A stretch of DNA of 64,000 nucleotides from Candidatus Gastranaerophilales bacterium (GTDB taxonomy: Bacteria > Cyanobacteriota > Vampirovibrionia > Gastranaerophilales > Gastranaerophilaceae), in contig CALUPF010000010.1 in assembly GCA_944322545.1 (NCBI GenBank), positions 1-64,000 on the forward strand, in the 5' to 3' direction. The number at the start of each line of letters is the position of its first letter. Within the stretch, counting starts at the first letter, position 1. This document shows, piece by piece, positions 9,636-17,805 of this stretch. The notes under the pieces were generated by a model. It did no database searches and had not been told where the DNA came from. It saw only the letters and a list, made by a program, of their open reading frames with translations. The translations under genes and the position numbers were made by a program.

Positions 9636-11615
9636 ATGGGAATTCCAATGACAGGTTTACCAATCAATTACACAAGTAACAATTTATATTGGCAATACAT
9701 TGCTATGATTATGCAACAAGCTCAACAACAGCAACAAATTCAAATGCAAAATCTTCAAGCAATGATGCAAGCTCAAGCACAAGCACAAGCACAAGCACAA
9801 GCTCAAGCAATGGCTCAAGCACAAGCTCAACAAGCTCAAGCTCAAGCAATAGCTGATGCTCAAGCTCAACAACTTGCACAACAACAATCTATTCCACAAC
9901 AACCTAAAGTTGAAGACGGAAAAGATGATGGAAAAATCAGCTGGAAATCAAAAATCAAAAACTTTGGAAAAGGTATCGGTAACTTCTTCAAAGGAATGGT
10001 TTGTGATGAAACAGGAAAGTTCAGCATTAAAAGAACTTTAACAACAGTTGGTGTAGCAGCTGGTGCAGTTGCATTGACAGTTGCAACAGGTGGCGCAGCA
10101 ACTCCATTTTTAATTGCAGCCGGCGCAACAATGGGCGCAGTTCAAGTTGGAAAAGGTGCTTATAAAGCAGCAACTGCAAAAACTGATGCTGAAGCAGAAA
10201 GAGCATGGCAAGACATTGGCTGCGGAACTACAGCTGTTGTTACATCAATTGCTGGTGCAAAAGGTGCAATGAAAGCAGCTGGCAAATTCAAAGCTCCAAC
10301 TTCTACACCTACAACACCAGCTCCAACAACTCCAGCTCCTGTAAATGCAACAAGTGTTACAACTTACACAGGCACAGCTCAATCAGCAGCTGCAAACGTA
10401 GCATCTGCAGCTTCAAAATCAGGAAAATTTGCATCAGCAATCAACAATGTAAAAGGATCATTAAAAGCAACTTGGGATTGTTTCAAAATCAGAGGAAACG
10501 GTGCAAAATCTGCAATGAAAGGATTGGCTCACCCAATAAAAAGCGCAAGAAGCATAAGAGCTTACTACAGAAATACAATGAGACCAAATCTTGCTCAAGC
10601 ATTCTCTTACAAAAACGGTCACAAAAATTATACAAACGCAATGGATCAAAAAATTAATAAAAACATCGACAAAATTGATGCACAAATCAAAGCATTAAAC
10701 GAAGAATTAGCATCTAATCCAAAAGCATCAAGAATCCAAGAAATAGAATCAAAACTTACTGAATTAAACAATCAAAAAGCAAACGAAATTGCGAAACTAA
10801 ACTTCAACAACGGCAAAAACAAGGGTATGGAATTTATAGAAAAACAAATCACTGAAGTAGAAGCAAAAATTGCAGACCCAAGCACAAGTGCAGCAGAAAA
10901 AGCAATACTTAACGCAAAACGTAATCAATTATATGAAATGGCAAATATAGTTGATACAAAATACAAAACATTTGTAAACCAGAATGTAAAAGCACAAGAA
11001 AAATACATTGCACAATTAAAAGAACAACTAAAAACAGCATCTAAAGATGAAGCAGCTAACATTAAGGCACAAATTAAAACTCAAGAAACATACTTAAAAG
11101 CAATCAAATCACAAAAAACAGTAGAAATAGCACAACACAACGTACAAAAAGCAGAAGCTGAAATCACAAAATTAAATCTTGAACTTAAAAAAGCAGGCAT
11201 CACAGATGCACAAAAAGAAGCAATCTCTTCAAGAATTAAATTAATCGAAAATGCAATCAAAACAGACAAAAAAATCTTAAGAAACGCAAACTACAAAGTA
11301 GCAGCTCAAGCTACATTACCAAAAGTAGGACTAGCTTATGGTTCTTACTACCTAGGTGGAAGATCTTACATCCCAGAAGGCATTTCACAAGAAGAATTAG
11401 AAGCATTCTATCAAGCACAACAACAAGCAATGGCTGAAGCACAAGCTCAAGCACAAGCTCAACAATATCAAAATCAAATGACAGCTCAAAATGCATACGG
11501 ATACAATCAAGCTCCTCAATACAATGCTTCATTGTTTACAATGCAACCTCCAATGGGAACAGGTCTTGGTTTTGAAGACTTATACAGATCACCATATCCA
11601 GAAATGTTATTCTAA
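9636..11615 (+). CDS. Large Gln/Ala-rich coiled-coil protein of unknown function
   Basis: I chose the ATG at 9636, preceded by AAAGAGGAAC; an in-frame ATG at 9576 lacks a ribosome site. The 659-residue product begins with a Gln/Ala-rich stretch with many AQ dipeptides (about 24-98). A hydrophobic Gly/Ala segment follows (about 135-165, TTVGVAAGAVALTVATGG). Next come a Thr/Pro linker (PTTPAPTTPAP), a long charged helical region (about 336-551) that looks like coiled coil, and a second short Gln/Ala repeat (about 594-617). No enzyme motif is visible. It is probably a lineage-specific structural or surface-associated protein. It has its own terminator. Confidence 0.85.
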   Translation: MGIPMTGLPINYTSNNLYWQYIAMIMQQAQQQQQIQMQNLQAMMQAQAQAQAQAQAQAMAQAQAQQAQAQAIADAQAQQLAQQQSIPQQPKVEDGKDDGKISWKSKIKNFGKGIGNFFKGMVCDETGKFSIKRTLTTVGVAAGAVALTVATGGAATPFLIAAGATMGAVQVGKGAYKAATAKTDAEAERAWQDIGCGTTAVVTSIAGAKGAMKAAGKFKAPTSTPTTPAPTTPAPVNATSVTTYTGTAQSAAANVASAASKSGKFASAINNVKGSLKATWDCFKIRGNGAKSAMKGLAHPIKSARSIRAYYRNTMRPNLAQAFSYKNGHKNYTNAMDQKINKNIDKIDAQIKALNEELASNPKASRIQEIESKLTELNNQKANEIAKLNFNNGKNKGMEFIEKQITEVEAKIADPSTSAAEKAILNAKRNQLYEMANIVDTKYKTFVNQNVKAQEKYIAQLKEQLKTASKDEAANIKAQIKTQETYLKAIKSQKTVEIAQHNVQKAEAEITKLNLELKKAGITDAQKEAISSRIKLIENAIKTDKKILRNANYKVAAQATLPKVGLAYGSYYLGGRSYIPEGISQEELEAFYQAQQQAMAEAQAQAQAQQYQNQMTAQNAYGYNQAPQYNASLFTMQPPMGTGLGFEDLYRSPYPEMLF

Positions 11616-11646
11616 TAAATCATAAATAAACATCATATTACACATA

Positions 11647-11674
11647 AAAAGGTAAGAATTAAATCTTACCTTTT
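11647..11674. terminator. Bidirectional terminator, 9636 gene / lgt
   Basis: An 11-bp stem AAAAGGTAAGA / TCTTACCTTTT with a 6-base loop overlaps the stop codon of lgt and lies just after the 9636 gene. It can serve both convergent genes. Confidence 0.85.
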
Positions 11675-12453
11675 CTTTTATATAAAGCTGTTAGAATACC
11701 AATAGATATAAAAATAACAAAGAAACTTACTATTTGAGCTATTGCTACTCCTGCAATATTTAAAACACTATCTAATCTGCACCATTCAATCAATATTCTT
11801 CCTAATGAATACAAAATTAAATAAGAACAAAAAATCGTACCATCTTTAAGACCAGACAGACGTCTTATGACAAAAAATAAAATTAAAAACACAAATATGT
11901 CCCAAATGGATTCATATAAAAATGTTGGGTGAAAAAATGAGATATCTTCCATACCAAAAGGCCTGTGTTCAGGAGGAATATACAAACCTAAATAAGGAAT
12001 ATTACAAGGTTTCCCAAAAGCTTCACAGTTAAAGTAATTTCCAAATCGTCCAATAGCCTGACCTAAGACCAACCCAAAGGAAAAGACATCTGCATACTTT
12101 AAAAAATCAATTTTTTTGATTTTAGAAACAACAAGACCAGAAATAATACCACCAAAGATCCCACCATGAATAGACATACCACCGTGCCATACGGCAAAAA
12201 TCTCTGATAAGTGCTTTGAATAATAATTCCAATCTAGCAATACATAATAAAATCTTGCTCCTAAAATAGAAAAAATTATAACAACTGGCAATATATCTAA
12301 AATCAAATCTGTATCAACATCTTTAAAATATTTTTTTGATACAAAACAAATTACCAAAACGGCTGTTAATATTGCAAAAAACATTATTAAACCGTAATAG
12401 TGAATACTAAACCCATTAATAGAAATTAAAATAGAAGATGTTGGTGAAATCAT
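11659..12453 (-). CDS. lgt: Prolipoprotein diacylglyceryl transferase Lgt
   Basis: Lgt transfers diacylglyceryl from phosphatidylglycerol to the lipobox cysteine of prolipoproteins in the cytoplasmic membrane. The 264 residues are full length, with about seven hydrophobic segments. Signatures are HGGMSIHGG near residues 90-98, GQAIGRFGNYFNCE near 130-143 with the key Arg, and HPTFLYES. The start overlaps the stop of the upstream TPR lipoprotein gene (TAATG), so the two are translationally coupled. Confidence 0.97.
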   Translation of the reverse strand: MISPTSSILISINGFSIHYYGLIMFFAILTAVLVICFVSKKYFKDVDTDLILDILPVVIIFSILGARFYYVLLDWNYYSKHLSEIFAVWHGGMSIHGGIFGGIISGLVVSKIKKIDFLKYADVFSFGLVLGQAIGRFGNYFNCEAFGKPCNIPYLGLYIPPEHRPFGMEDISFFHPTFLYESIWDIFVFLILFFVIRRLSGLKDGTIFCSYLILYSLGRILIEWCRLDSVLNIAGVAIAQIVSFFVIFISIGILTALYKRKGKI

Positions 12454-13088
12454 TACTCTTCTTCACTGCTAGGGCTAGAAGACGCACTAGACAAATCCGT
12501 ATTTCTTTCTGTATTATATTTTGAAATTTGACTATTTATATAATCAATTTGAGTTGTAATTTTGTCTTTATCTTCTGCATTTGGATTTTTAGCCAAATAT
12601 TTATTATAGTTGTCAACAGCTAAGTTATATTTTTCAACTATTTTAGATTTTTCTTCATCTGACAACTCTTTATTCTCTTTTTTTACGGTCGTTTCATTTT
12701 CTGATGAAACTTTATCAACATCTTCACTATCTGCGCTAGCTTCATTTTTATTGATTAACTCATCTGCTTCACTTTCATAAGCCATAGCCAATGAATAATA
12801 AGAATCTGCAAAATCAGGTTTCAATTTAATTGCATTTTCTAAAGACTTTTGAGCCTCTTCATATTTTTTATCAGTAATCAAAGCAACGCCCAAATTATAA
12901 TGAGTTTCAAAAATACTATCATCTAAATCAATGCTTGAGCGTAAACGACAAATAGCTTTTTCTGTTTCACCATTTGCCATATATTCTTTAGCTTTAGAAT
13001 TCAACTCTTGAACAGCAAGGTTGTTTATACAAGCAGTACTAATTACGGATACAAATAATATAGTGATTAATAAAACGACTTTTCTCAT
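12453..13088 (-). CDS. TPR-repeat putative lipoprotein
   Basis: This 211-residue protein has an N-terminal signal (MRKVVLLITILFVSVISTAC). A Cys at position 20 could be lipidated, although the -3 residue is Ser rather than the usual Leu, so the lipobox is imperfect. Two TPR-type helix pairs follow (about 27-95: ETHYNLGVALITDKKYEEA, DSYYSLAMAYESEADE). After them come a Glu/Ser-rich linker, another helical pair and a Ser/Glu tail. It shares TAATG coupling with lgt, which supports lipidation. No clear ribosome site is present. It is probably a scaffold for protein contacts at the membrane surface. Confidence 0.85.
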   Translation of the reverse strand: MRKVVLLITILFVSVISTACINNLAVQELNSKAKEYMANGETEKAICRLRSSIDLDDSIFETHYNLGVALITDKKYEEAQKSLENAIKLKPDFADSYYSLAMAYESEADELINKNEASADSEDVDKVSSENETTVKKENKELSDEEKSKIVEKYNLAVDNYNKYLAKNPNAEDKDKITTQIDYINSQISKYNTERNTDLSSASSSPSSEEE

Positions 13089-13144
13089 AACAAAAGATAA
13101 AAACTCTATAATACCTTATAACATAATAAACAAAATTTAAAGAT

Positions 13145-13173
13145 TTGGCAACTAAACCAAAATAAGATACAAT
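13145..13173 (+). promoter_or_regulatory. Sigma-70 type promoter of the zinc finger-ruvX operon
   Basis: TTGGCA (13145-13150), a 17-base spacer and TACAAT (13168-13173) form a near-consensus housekeeping promoter. It lies about 28 bases before the first ATG of the operon at 13202, with AAGGAAG between. Confidence 0.7.
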
Positions 13174-13201
13174 AAACGAAGTAGATTAAGGAAGTAGTAT
13201 A

Positions 13202-13480
13202 ATGTCTAACGATGAAAAAGTAGTTTCACTAAGCAAAGCTAAACACGATAACGAAAGCAGACAAAAAAAAGAAGAACAAACTGAACAGTTTGAACCAGTA
13301 TATTGTAGCTTTTGTGGAAGACCAAATACTCAGGTTGTAAAAATGGTTAAAGGTCCTGGCGTAAATATATGTTCAGAATGTACAATGATTGCTGTTCAGT
13401 ATTTAATTTTGGAAAATCAAATGCCTTCAGGCGAAGCTCAAAAAATTCTTGATGCTTTTTGGAACAAATTGGAGCATTAA
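13202..13480 (+). CDS. Stand-alone ClpX-type zinc finger protein
   Basis: This 92-residue protein has a charged N-terminus, then a C4 zinc-binding domain of the ClpX type. Cys35 and Cys38 (CSFC) and Cys57 and Cys60 (CSEC) surround the GRPxxxVxxxVKGPGVxICSEC pattern that begins ClpX. The AAA+ ATPase domain is absent and the frame ends with a stop, not an obvious frameshift, since the next frame encodes an unrelated protein. In ClpX this domain dimerises and binds adaptors and substrates. A free copy could act as an adaptor or competitor; this is inference. It heads an operon with ruvX. Confidence 0.85.
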   Translation: MSNDEKVVSLSKAKHDNESRQKKEEQTEQFEPVYCSFCGRPNTQVVKMVKGPGVNICSECTMIAVQYLILENQMPSGEAQKILDAFWNKLEH

Positions 13481-13483
13481 TAG

Positions 13484-15103
13484 ATGACAGAAAACAAGCT
13501 TCAAATAAGAGCCAAAGTTCTATCTGCCATTGTAGGACTACAGAACAATTCACAAAATGTAGATTTTATAAAACAAACAATCAAAGACTTATCTGAAATT
13601 TCAGACAAGTCAACATTGTTGTCTGTATTATCAAAAGAATTTATAAAAGAAAATTCTGAAATTAAAGATTACACTATTGCTTTTCTTATGAACGAACTCA
13701 TAAACAAAGAAGCACTTGAACTACATTTATTTGAATTACTTGCTAATCCTAAAATAAAAGATTCAATCAAAGCCAAAGTTGTTTCTGTTTTAAGAGAAAA
13801 CGGAAAACACGTAAACTATGAACAATACGTTAATTACTTTGAAAATCCTGATGAAATAATTGACGCAGATACAGCAAAACTTCTAGAAAACGCAAGAGTA
13901 AACCCTGAATCACAAATTGATTTTTTGGATTTTATGAATGCTTTGCCTGATGAAGAAAAAGAAATGCTAGTGACCTCCCTAGCGGATGACTATGACGGTG
14001 ACAACCTTGCAAATATCCTAATACCGATTATTTTATCTCAGCCATACTCGGATATTTCTCAAATTGCAATAAAATCAATTGGTGAAACAAAATCACACCT
14101 TGCTTATCCAGTGTTAAAATGGCTAGAAGAAAATATTGATGAACTAAGCGTAAAAGCAAATATCCAAAAAAGTTTAAGTCTTTTAAAACTTTCAGGTGTT
14201 AAAGAAGATATAACAAAAGAATATTATAAAAAACTTCTAGAAAATTCACCCGTATACAAATGTTTAATGAACTATCCTGACGGACACGGAAATAACGGAA
14301 TTATATTTTCAAGAAAAAATGAAGCAGGCTTTATTCAAATGTTTGCACTTGTCATAAATGACATAGACGGAATAATTGATTGCTTTGGATTCAATGAAAT
14401 CTCTGAAGGTGAATTCAACAGAATTTTAAAAAAATTCTACCTTAATGAAAACATAGTTGAAATTTCACCTGAAATTTGTAAATATTTCATTTGCAATGCA
14501 GAAAAAATCTCAAGATTAAAATTCAAAGAAATTTCATACGAATACATAGCTTGGAAAAGTATAATAAACGATATTGATTACAACGAAATTGATTTAACTC
14601 AAAATCTAAAAAAAGTTAACTTAGACGAAAAGTTACTAAAAAAACTATATGAAAAAAGCTATTTTGATAAATGGTTTATAACAACAAGTGATAATGAAGA
14701 ATTTGATAAATTAACTGATACTTTGGTAGAAAAGAAATCTGTTTCAGCAGAGTTATTCCTCGAAGAAGCAAAAAAAGTAAAAGATCAAATCTTCACTCCA
14801 GTGTTTTTGCAACATCTAAACAGAAGACTTGTAGTGTCTTCTTACCTAGATAGCATTTCATTTAATGAGTTTGAATCTTCATTATTGTATTCACTTACTG
14901 ATAATACAGAAATAAAGGAAATATTTTTAACAGATATTTTGAAAAAAAGTATTTATGAATTCTTTTTAAATGAAAAAGAAAGATATGAAAGCCTACAAAA
15001 GGCTACTACAATCTTTGCTCAAAAAGCAAATAAGGATTCAGCAAAAATTGACATAGACTTTGTGAAAAATTCTATAAAAGAAATAGAAGAAAAGTGGGCA
15101 TAA
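13484..15103 (+). CDS. Alpha-helical repeat (HEAT-like) protein of unknown function
   Basis: This 539-residue protein starts 3 bases after the zinc finger gene, with GGAG 9 bases before the ATG. The N-terminal half consists of regularly spaced helix pairs (for example KAKVVSVLRENGKHVNYEQ, QIAIKSIGETKSHLAYPVL), suggesting a HEAT-like alpha-solenoid. The C-terminal half is mixed and highly charged. There is no signal peptide, membrane helix or catalytic motif. Its stop codon abuts the ruvX start, so the genes form one operon. I infer a protein-interaction scaffold and do not recognise the family. Confidence 0.8.
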   Translation: MTENKLQIRAKVLSAIVGLQNNSQNVDFIKQTIKDLSEISDKSTLLSVLSKEFIKENSEIKDYTIAFLMNELINKEALELHLFELLANPKIKDSIKAKVVSVLRENGKHVNYEQYVNYFENPDEIIDADTAKLLENARVNPESQIDFLDFMNALPDEEKEMLVTSLADDYDGDNLANILIPIILSQPYSDISQIAIKSIGETKSHLAYPVLKWLEENIDELSVKANIQKSLSLLKLSGVKEDITKEYYKKLLENSPVYKCLMNYPDGHGNNGIIFSRKNEAGFIQMFALVINDIDGIIDCFGFNEISEGEFNRILKKFYLNENIVEISPEICKYFICNAEKISRLKFKEISYEYIAWKSIINDIDYNEIDLTQNLKKVNLDEKLLKKLYEKSYFDKWFITTSDNEEFDKLTDTLVEKKSVSAELFLEEAKKVKDQIFTPVFLQHLNRRLVVSSYLDSISFNEFESSLLYSLTDNTEIKEIFLTDILKKSIYEFFLNEKERYESLQKATTIFAQKANKDSAKIDIDFVKNSIKEIEEKWA

Positions 15104-15520
15104 ATGTATAAAATTATGGGACTAGATGTAGGAACAAAAAGAATAGGGATCGCTTTAAGCGACTTTTTGCTTTTGACTGCACAACCCTGTGAGACAATAA
15201 ACAGAGAGCCAGAAGAATCGGCAATACAAAAAATAACTAATATCATAAAAGAAAACTCAGTAAAAAAAATTATAATTGGCCTACCTAAAAACATGAACGG
15301 AACAATTGGATCACAAGCTGAGGATTGCATGAATTTTTCAAATCTGTTAAAAAAGAATTTAGAAGATATTGAAGTAATCTTTGAAGATGAAAGACTCACA
15401 AGCAGACAAGCTGAAAATATTTTAGCTTTGCAAGGTAAGAAATACACAAAAAACAAAGGACTTGTTGACCTTAAAAGCGCTTGTATAATATTACAACAAT
15501 ACTTAGATAGAAATAACTAG
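15104..15520 (+). CDS. ruvX: RuvX/YqgF family nuclease
   Basis: This RNase H-fold protein is required for 16S rRNA 5'-end processing and is annotated as a putative Holliday junction resolvase. At 138 residues it is full length. Active-site residues are visible: Asp8 in GLDVGTKRIGIALSD, Glu96 in EDERLTSRQAE, and Asp122 in VDLKSACIILQQYLD. IIGLPKNMNGTIGSQA at about 58-71 is the conserved central motif. The ATG follows the upstream stop directly, so translation is probably coupled. Confidence 0.95.
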   Translation: MYKIMGLDVGTKRIGIALSDFLLLTAQPCETINREPEESAIQKITNIIKENSVKKIIIGLPKNMNGTIGSQAEDCMNFSNLLKKNLEDIEVIFEDERLTSRQAENILALQGKKYTKNKGLVDLKSACIILQQYLDRNN

Positions 15521-15543
15521 ACAATAAAGAAAAGGAACAAAAA

Positions 15544-15828
15544 ATGTCAAAACCAGAAGAAATGGAAGAACAACTTATTGAAACTGTTGATGAAGAAGGC
15601 AATGTAATCAACTTTGAATTAATCGATATTATCGAAATGGATGGAAAAGAATATGGCTTACTACTTCCACAAGATAATGAAGATAAAGAAGAAGAAAAAG
15701 AAGTAGTTCTAATGCGTTTAACAAAAGACGGAGAAGAATACGTTTTTGAAATGATCGAAGATGATGAAGAATTCAACAAAGTCGTTGATTACATTGACAC
15801 ATTAGACGAAATAGGCGAAGCTGAATAA
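15544..15828 (+). CDS. DUF1292 family protein
   Basis: This acidic 94-residue protein has the DUF1292 (YrzB) pattern: VDEEGNVINFELIDIIEMDGKEYGLL, then VVLMRLTKDGEEYVFEMIEDDEEFNKVVD (shown here in two parts separated by an acidic insert). GAAAAGGAAC precedes the ATG. In many Firmicutes the same family sits beside ruvX, so the ruvX-DUF1292 pairing is a conserved neighbourhood. Its function is unknown. No partner enzyme is evident beyond the operon. Confidence 0.85.
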   Translation: MSKPEEMEEQLIETVDEEGNVINFELIDIIEMDGKEYGLLLPQDNEDKEEEKEVVLMRLTKDGEEYVFEMIEDDEEFNKVVDYIDTLDEIGEAE

Positions 15829-15882
15829 TTAGCTTAATATTTCTTAACAATATATCCTTGATATGGCAATTATTTTCTTTTT

Positions 15883-15957
15883 CTATACTTTATATATATA
15901 CGAGGAATAAATTAGAGAAAGAGAAATCTACCACACACGAGGAATACACACAATATT
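15883..15957 (+). promoter_or_regulatory. Promoter-like AT element and direct repeat before a terminator
   Basis: TATACTTTATATATATA (15884-15900) closely resembles the promoter-like element before the 32442 gene. ACGAGGAATA then occurs twice (15900-15909 and 15938-15947). A hairpin with a T9 tract follows at once. The layout would fit a small RNA of roughly 70-80 nt, or simply the 3' untranslated region of the DUF1292 operon. Confidence 0.3.
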
Positions 15958-15981
15958 TAAGGCCGTAAGGTCTTTTTTTTT
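15958..15981 (+). terminator. Rho-independent terminator of the ruvX operon
   Basis: AAGGCC GTAA GGTCTT forms a 6-bp stem with one G-T pair and a tetraloop, directly followed by a run of T. Confidence 0.75.
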
Positions 15982-16003
15982 GCCTAAAATAAGTTAGAAA
16001 TAC

Positions 16004-16468
16004 TTAAACGGCGAAGGACAAACTAGAAGACATTGACAAAGTAGAGTCTAAAGCTGACTGCATACTAGAATATGTCCCTGATGCCTGTTTCATTTTTAAA
16101 TCATCTAAACTATTTATATTATTTGAACCTGAACCCATTTGCTGTTGGGACATTTGAGGATTTGAATCAGATTGAGCGCCCATATCAGAAGCCATATTTT
16201 CAAGCATTTGCATTTGCATGTACATTAAAGCTTCTTCAGCTGTAACAGTGCCATCTTTATTCAAATCTGCTGGATCATAGTTTTGAGAGGCGGACGATTC
16301 TGATGAAGACGAAATTGAATCAGAAGATGAATCATCAGTCAGCCCGCTGTCATCTGCAGCAGAAATAAGTTCTTCAAAATCAGTTGAATTAACAGATGAT
16401 GAGCTTTGCGCCTGTATCATCTCATATAAAGATAAACCGCTTTGAACTGAACCTATCGCTGAAACCAT
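16004..16468 (-). CDS. Ser-rich protein with one EF-hand-like loop
   Basis: This 154-residue protein is Ser/Gln/Met-rich and of low complexity. Residues 68-79 (DLNKDGTVTAEE) fit a 12-residue EF-hand loop, with Asp68, Asn70, Asp72, Thr74 and Glu79 as calcium ligands, preceded by DPA. No signal peptide or membrane helix is visible. The start MVSAIGSVQSGLSLYEMIQAQ is amphipathic. GAGAGG precedes the ATG. A single EF-hand or dockerin-type loop in a disordered protein suggests calcium binding, but no function can be assigned. Confidence 0.75.
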   Translation of the reverse strand: MVSAIGSVQSGLSLYEMIQAQSSSSVNSTDFEELISAADDSGLTDDSSSDSISSSSESSASQNYDPADLNKDGTVTAEEALMYMQMQMLENMASDMGAQSDSNPQMSQQQMGSGSNNINSLDDLKMKQASGTYSSMQSALDSTLSMSSSLSFAV

Positions 16469-16559
16469 AACAAACCTCTCTCAACCTAAGTCATCTATTA
16501 CATTTTAAAAATTTAGCTAAAGTCTTCAATCATGCAAAAAGATGATTTGTTAAGTTTTG

Positions 16560-17405
16560 TTAAGCAAAGAATTTGAAAAACACAAACATTGAAGCCCCTG
16601 CTATCCAACAATAATAAGCAAATATCTTCATTGAATGTTTGCCTAAAAATTTCAAGAAATATTTGATACAAAAATAACCTGAAACAAATGAGACTAAAAA
16701 ACCAACAACAAAAGCTATCCAGTTATAATTCAAAAACTCTTGGAAATTCACTTCTAATATAGGATAAAAAATTGAAGCTCCAACTATTATAGGAATACTC
16801 AAAAGAAAAGAATATCTAGCACAAGCAACTCTATCTAAGCCTAGGAAAATACCTGTTGAAATAGTAGAACCAGAACGAGAAATCCCAGGAATAGAAGCTA
16901 TACCTTGAGCAAGACCTATGATAATAGCTGTTTTTAAATCAACTTTATCAGTTTTTACAGCTTTCTTTTCTGAAGCCCATTCACCAAGATATAAAATACA
17001 TCCAGTTATAAAAATAAATATACCAACAATATAAGGAAGATTAATAAGACTTTCTGAAACTATTTTCAAAGGAAAAGCAACAAAAACAGTAAATACTGTA
17101 CCTAATAAAATAAAAGCAGCTAGCTTCGCTTCTGGATCAGAAAAATCTTTTTTCAAACAAGCTTGAATAAAAGCCTTGGCAATTTTAATAATATCGTCTT
17201 TAAAAAATAAAAATACAGCCAACAATGTTCCTAAATGAAGGATTATATCAAAAACAACTTCCTCAGAGCTGCCTGTGACAAACTCTTTATTTGTAAAGTA
17301 TTTATATAAACTAGACGTCAAAACAAGATGTCCTGAACTAGAAACAGGAAGGAACTCTGTCAAACCTTGAATCAACCCCATAATTATTGCCTGTATTAAA
17401 TTCAT
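16560..17405 (-). CDS. uppP: Undecaprenyl-diphosphate phosphatase UppP/BacA
   Basis: UppP is an integral membrane enzyme that recycles undecaprenyl diphosphate to the monophosphate carrier used for peptidoglycan and surface glycans, and it can confer bacitracin tolerance. The 281 residues are full length, with about eight hydrophobic segments. Signatures are GLIQGLTEFLPVSSSGHL near residues 11-28 and the second repeat GLAQGIASIPGISRSGSTIS, which contribute the catalytic Glu, Ser, His and Arg residues. AAGGGTAG precedes the ATG. queD lies 35 bases upstream in the same direction. Confidence 0.97.
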   Translation of the reverse strand: MNLIQAIIMGLIQGLTEFLPVSSSGHLVLTSSLYKYFTNKEFVTGSSEEVVFDIILHLGTLLAVFLFFKDDIIKIAKAFIQACLKKDFSDPEAKLAAFILLGTVFTVFVAFPLKIVSESLINLPYIVGIFIFITGCILYLGEWASEKKAVKTDKVDLKTAIIIGLAQGIASIPGISRSGSTISTGIFLGLDRVACARYSFLLSIPIIVGASIFYPILEVNFQEFLNYNWIAFVVGFLVSFVSGYFCIKYFLKFLGKHSMKIFAYYCWIAGASMFVFFKFFA

Positions 17406-17439
17406 TTTTCTACCCTTAATAAACTATTTTAAATTCTAA

Positions 17440-17805
17440 CTAATCCCATTGTTCAAAATACATTGAACAAGAATTTTCATTTTCCCAAACACCCACTTTA
17501 GACACTTGTGGAAAAATCTTATTCATTTCATCATATATAAATTTTGCAAGAACTTCACTGCTAGGACTTATACCCTTAAACTCAGGAAGCTCATTGATAT
17601 CTTTGTGATCGAGTTTATCTAATACTTTTTTTAATTCTTTTTTCAAAACTTTAAAATCAACTAAAATATTAGATTTATCAAGATTTTCACCTTTTACATA
17701 GACTTCAACCTTCCAATTGTGTCCGTGTTGATTTTCACATTCACCTTCATAATTTAAAAGATGGTGAGCAGCTGAAAATGAGCTTATAACTTTCAATTCG
17801 TACAT
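17440..17805 (-). CDS. queD: 6-carboxytetrahydropterin synthase QueD
   Basis: QueD converts dihydroneopterin triphosphate to 6-carboxy-5,6,7,8-tetrahydropterin, an early step to the tRNA base queuosine. The 121 residues match the 6-pyruvoyltetrahydropterin synthase fold. Zinc ligands are in the HH at 14-15 (FSAAHHL) and in CENQHGHNW (His27, His29). Cys23 is the catalytic-type Cys, and LDHKDIN carries the conserved Asp-His. The start overlaps the stop of the TPR gene (TAATG). queC and queE are not in the window. A pterin-synthase-only role cannot be excluded. Confidence 0.92.
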   Translation of the reverse strand: MYELKVISSFSAAHHLLNYEGECENQHGHNWKVEVYVKGENLDKSNILVDFKVLKKELKKVLDKLDHKDINELPEFKGISPSSEVLAKFIYDEMNKIFPQVSKVGVWENENSCSMYFEQWD

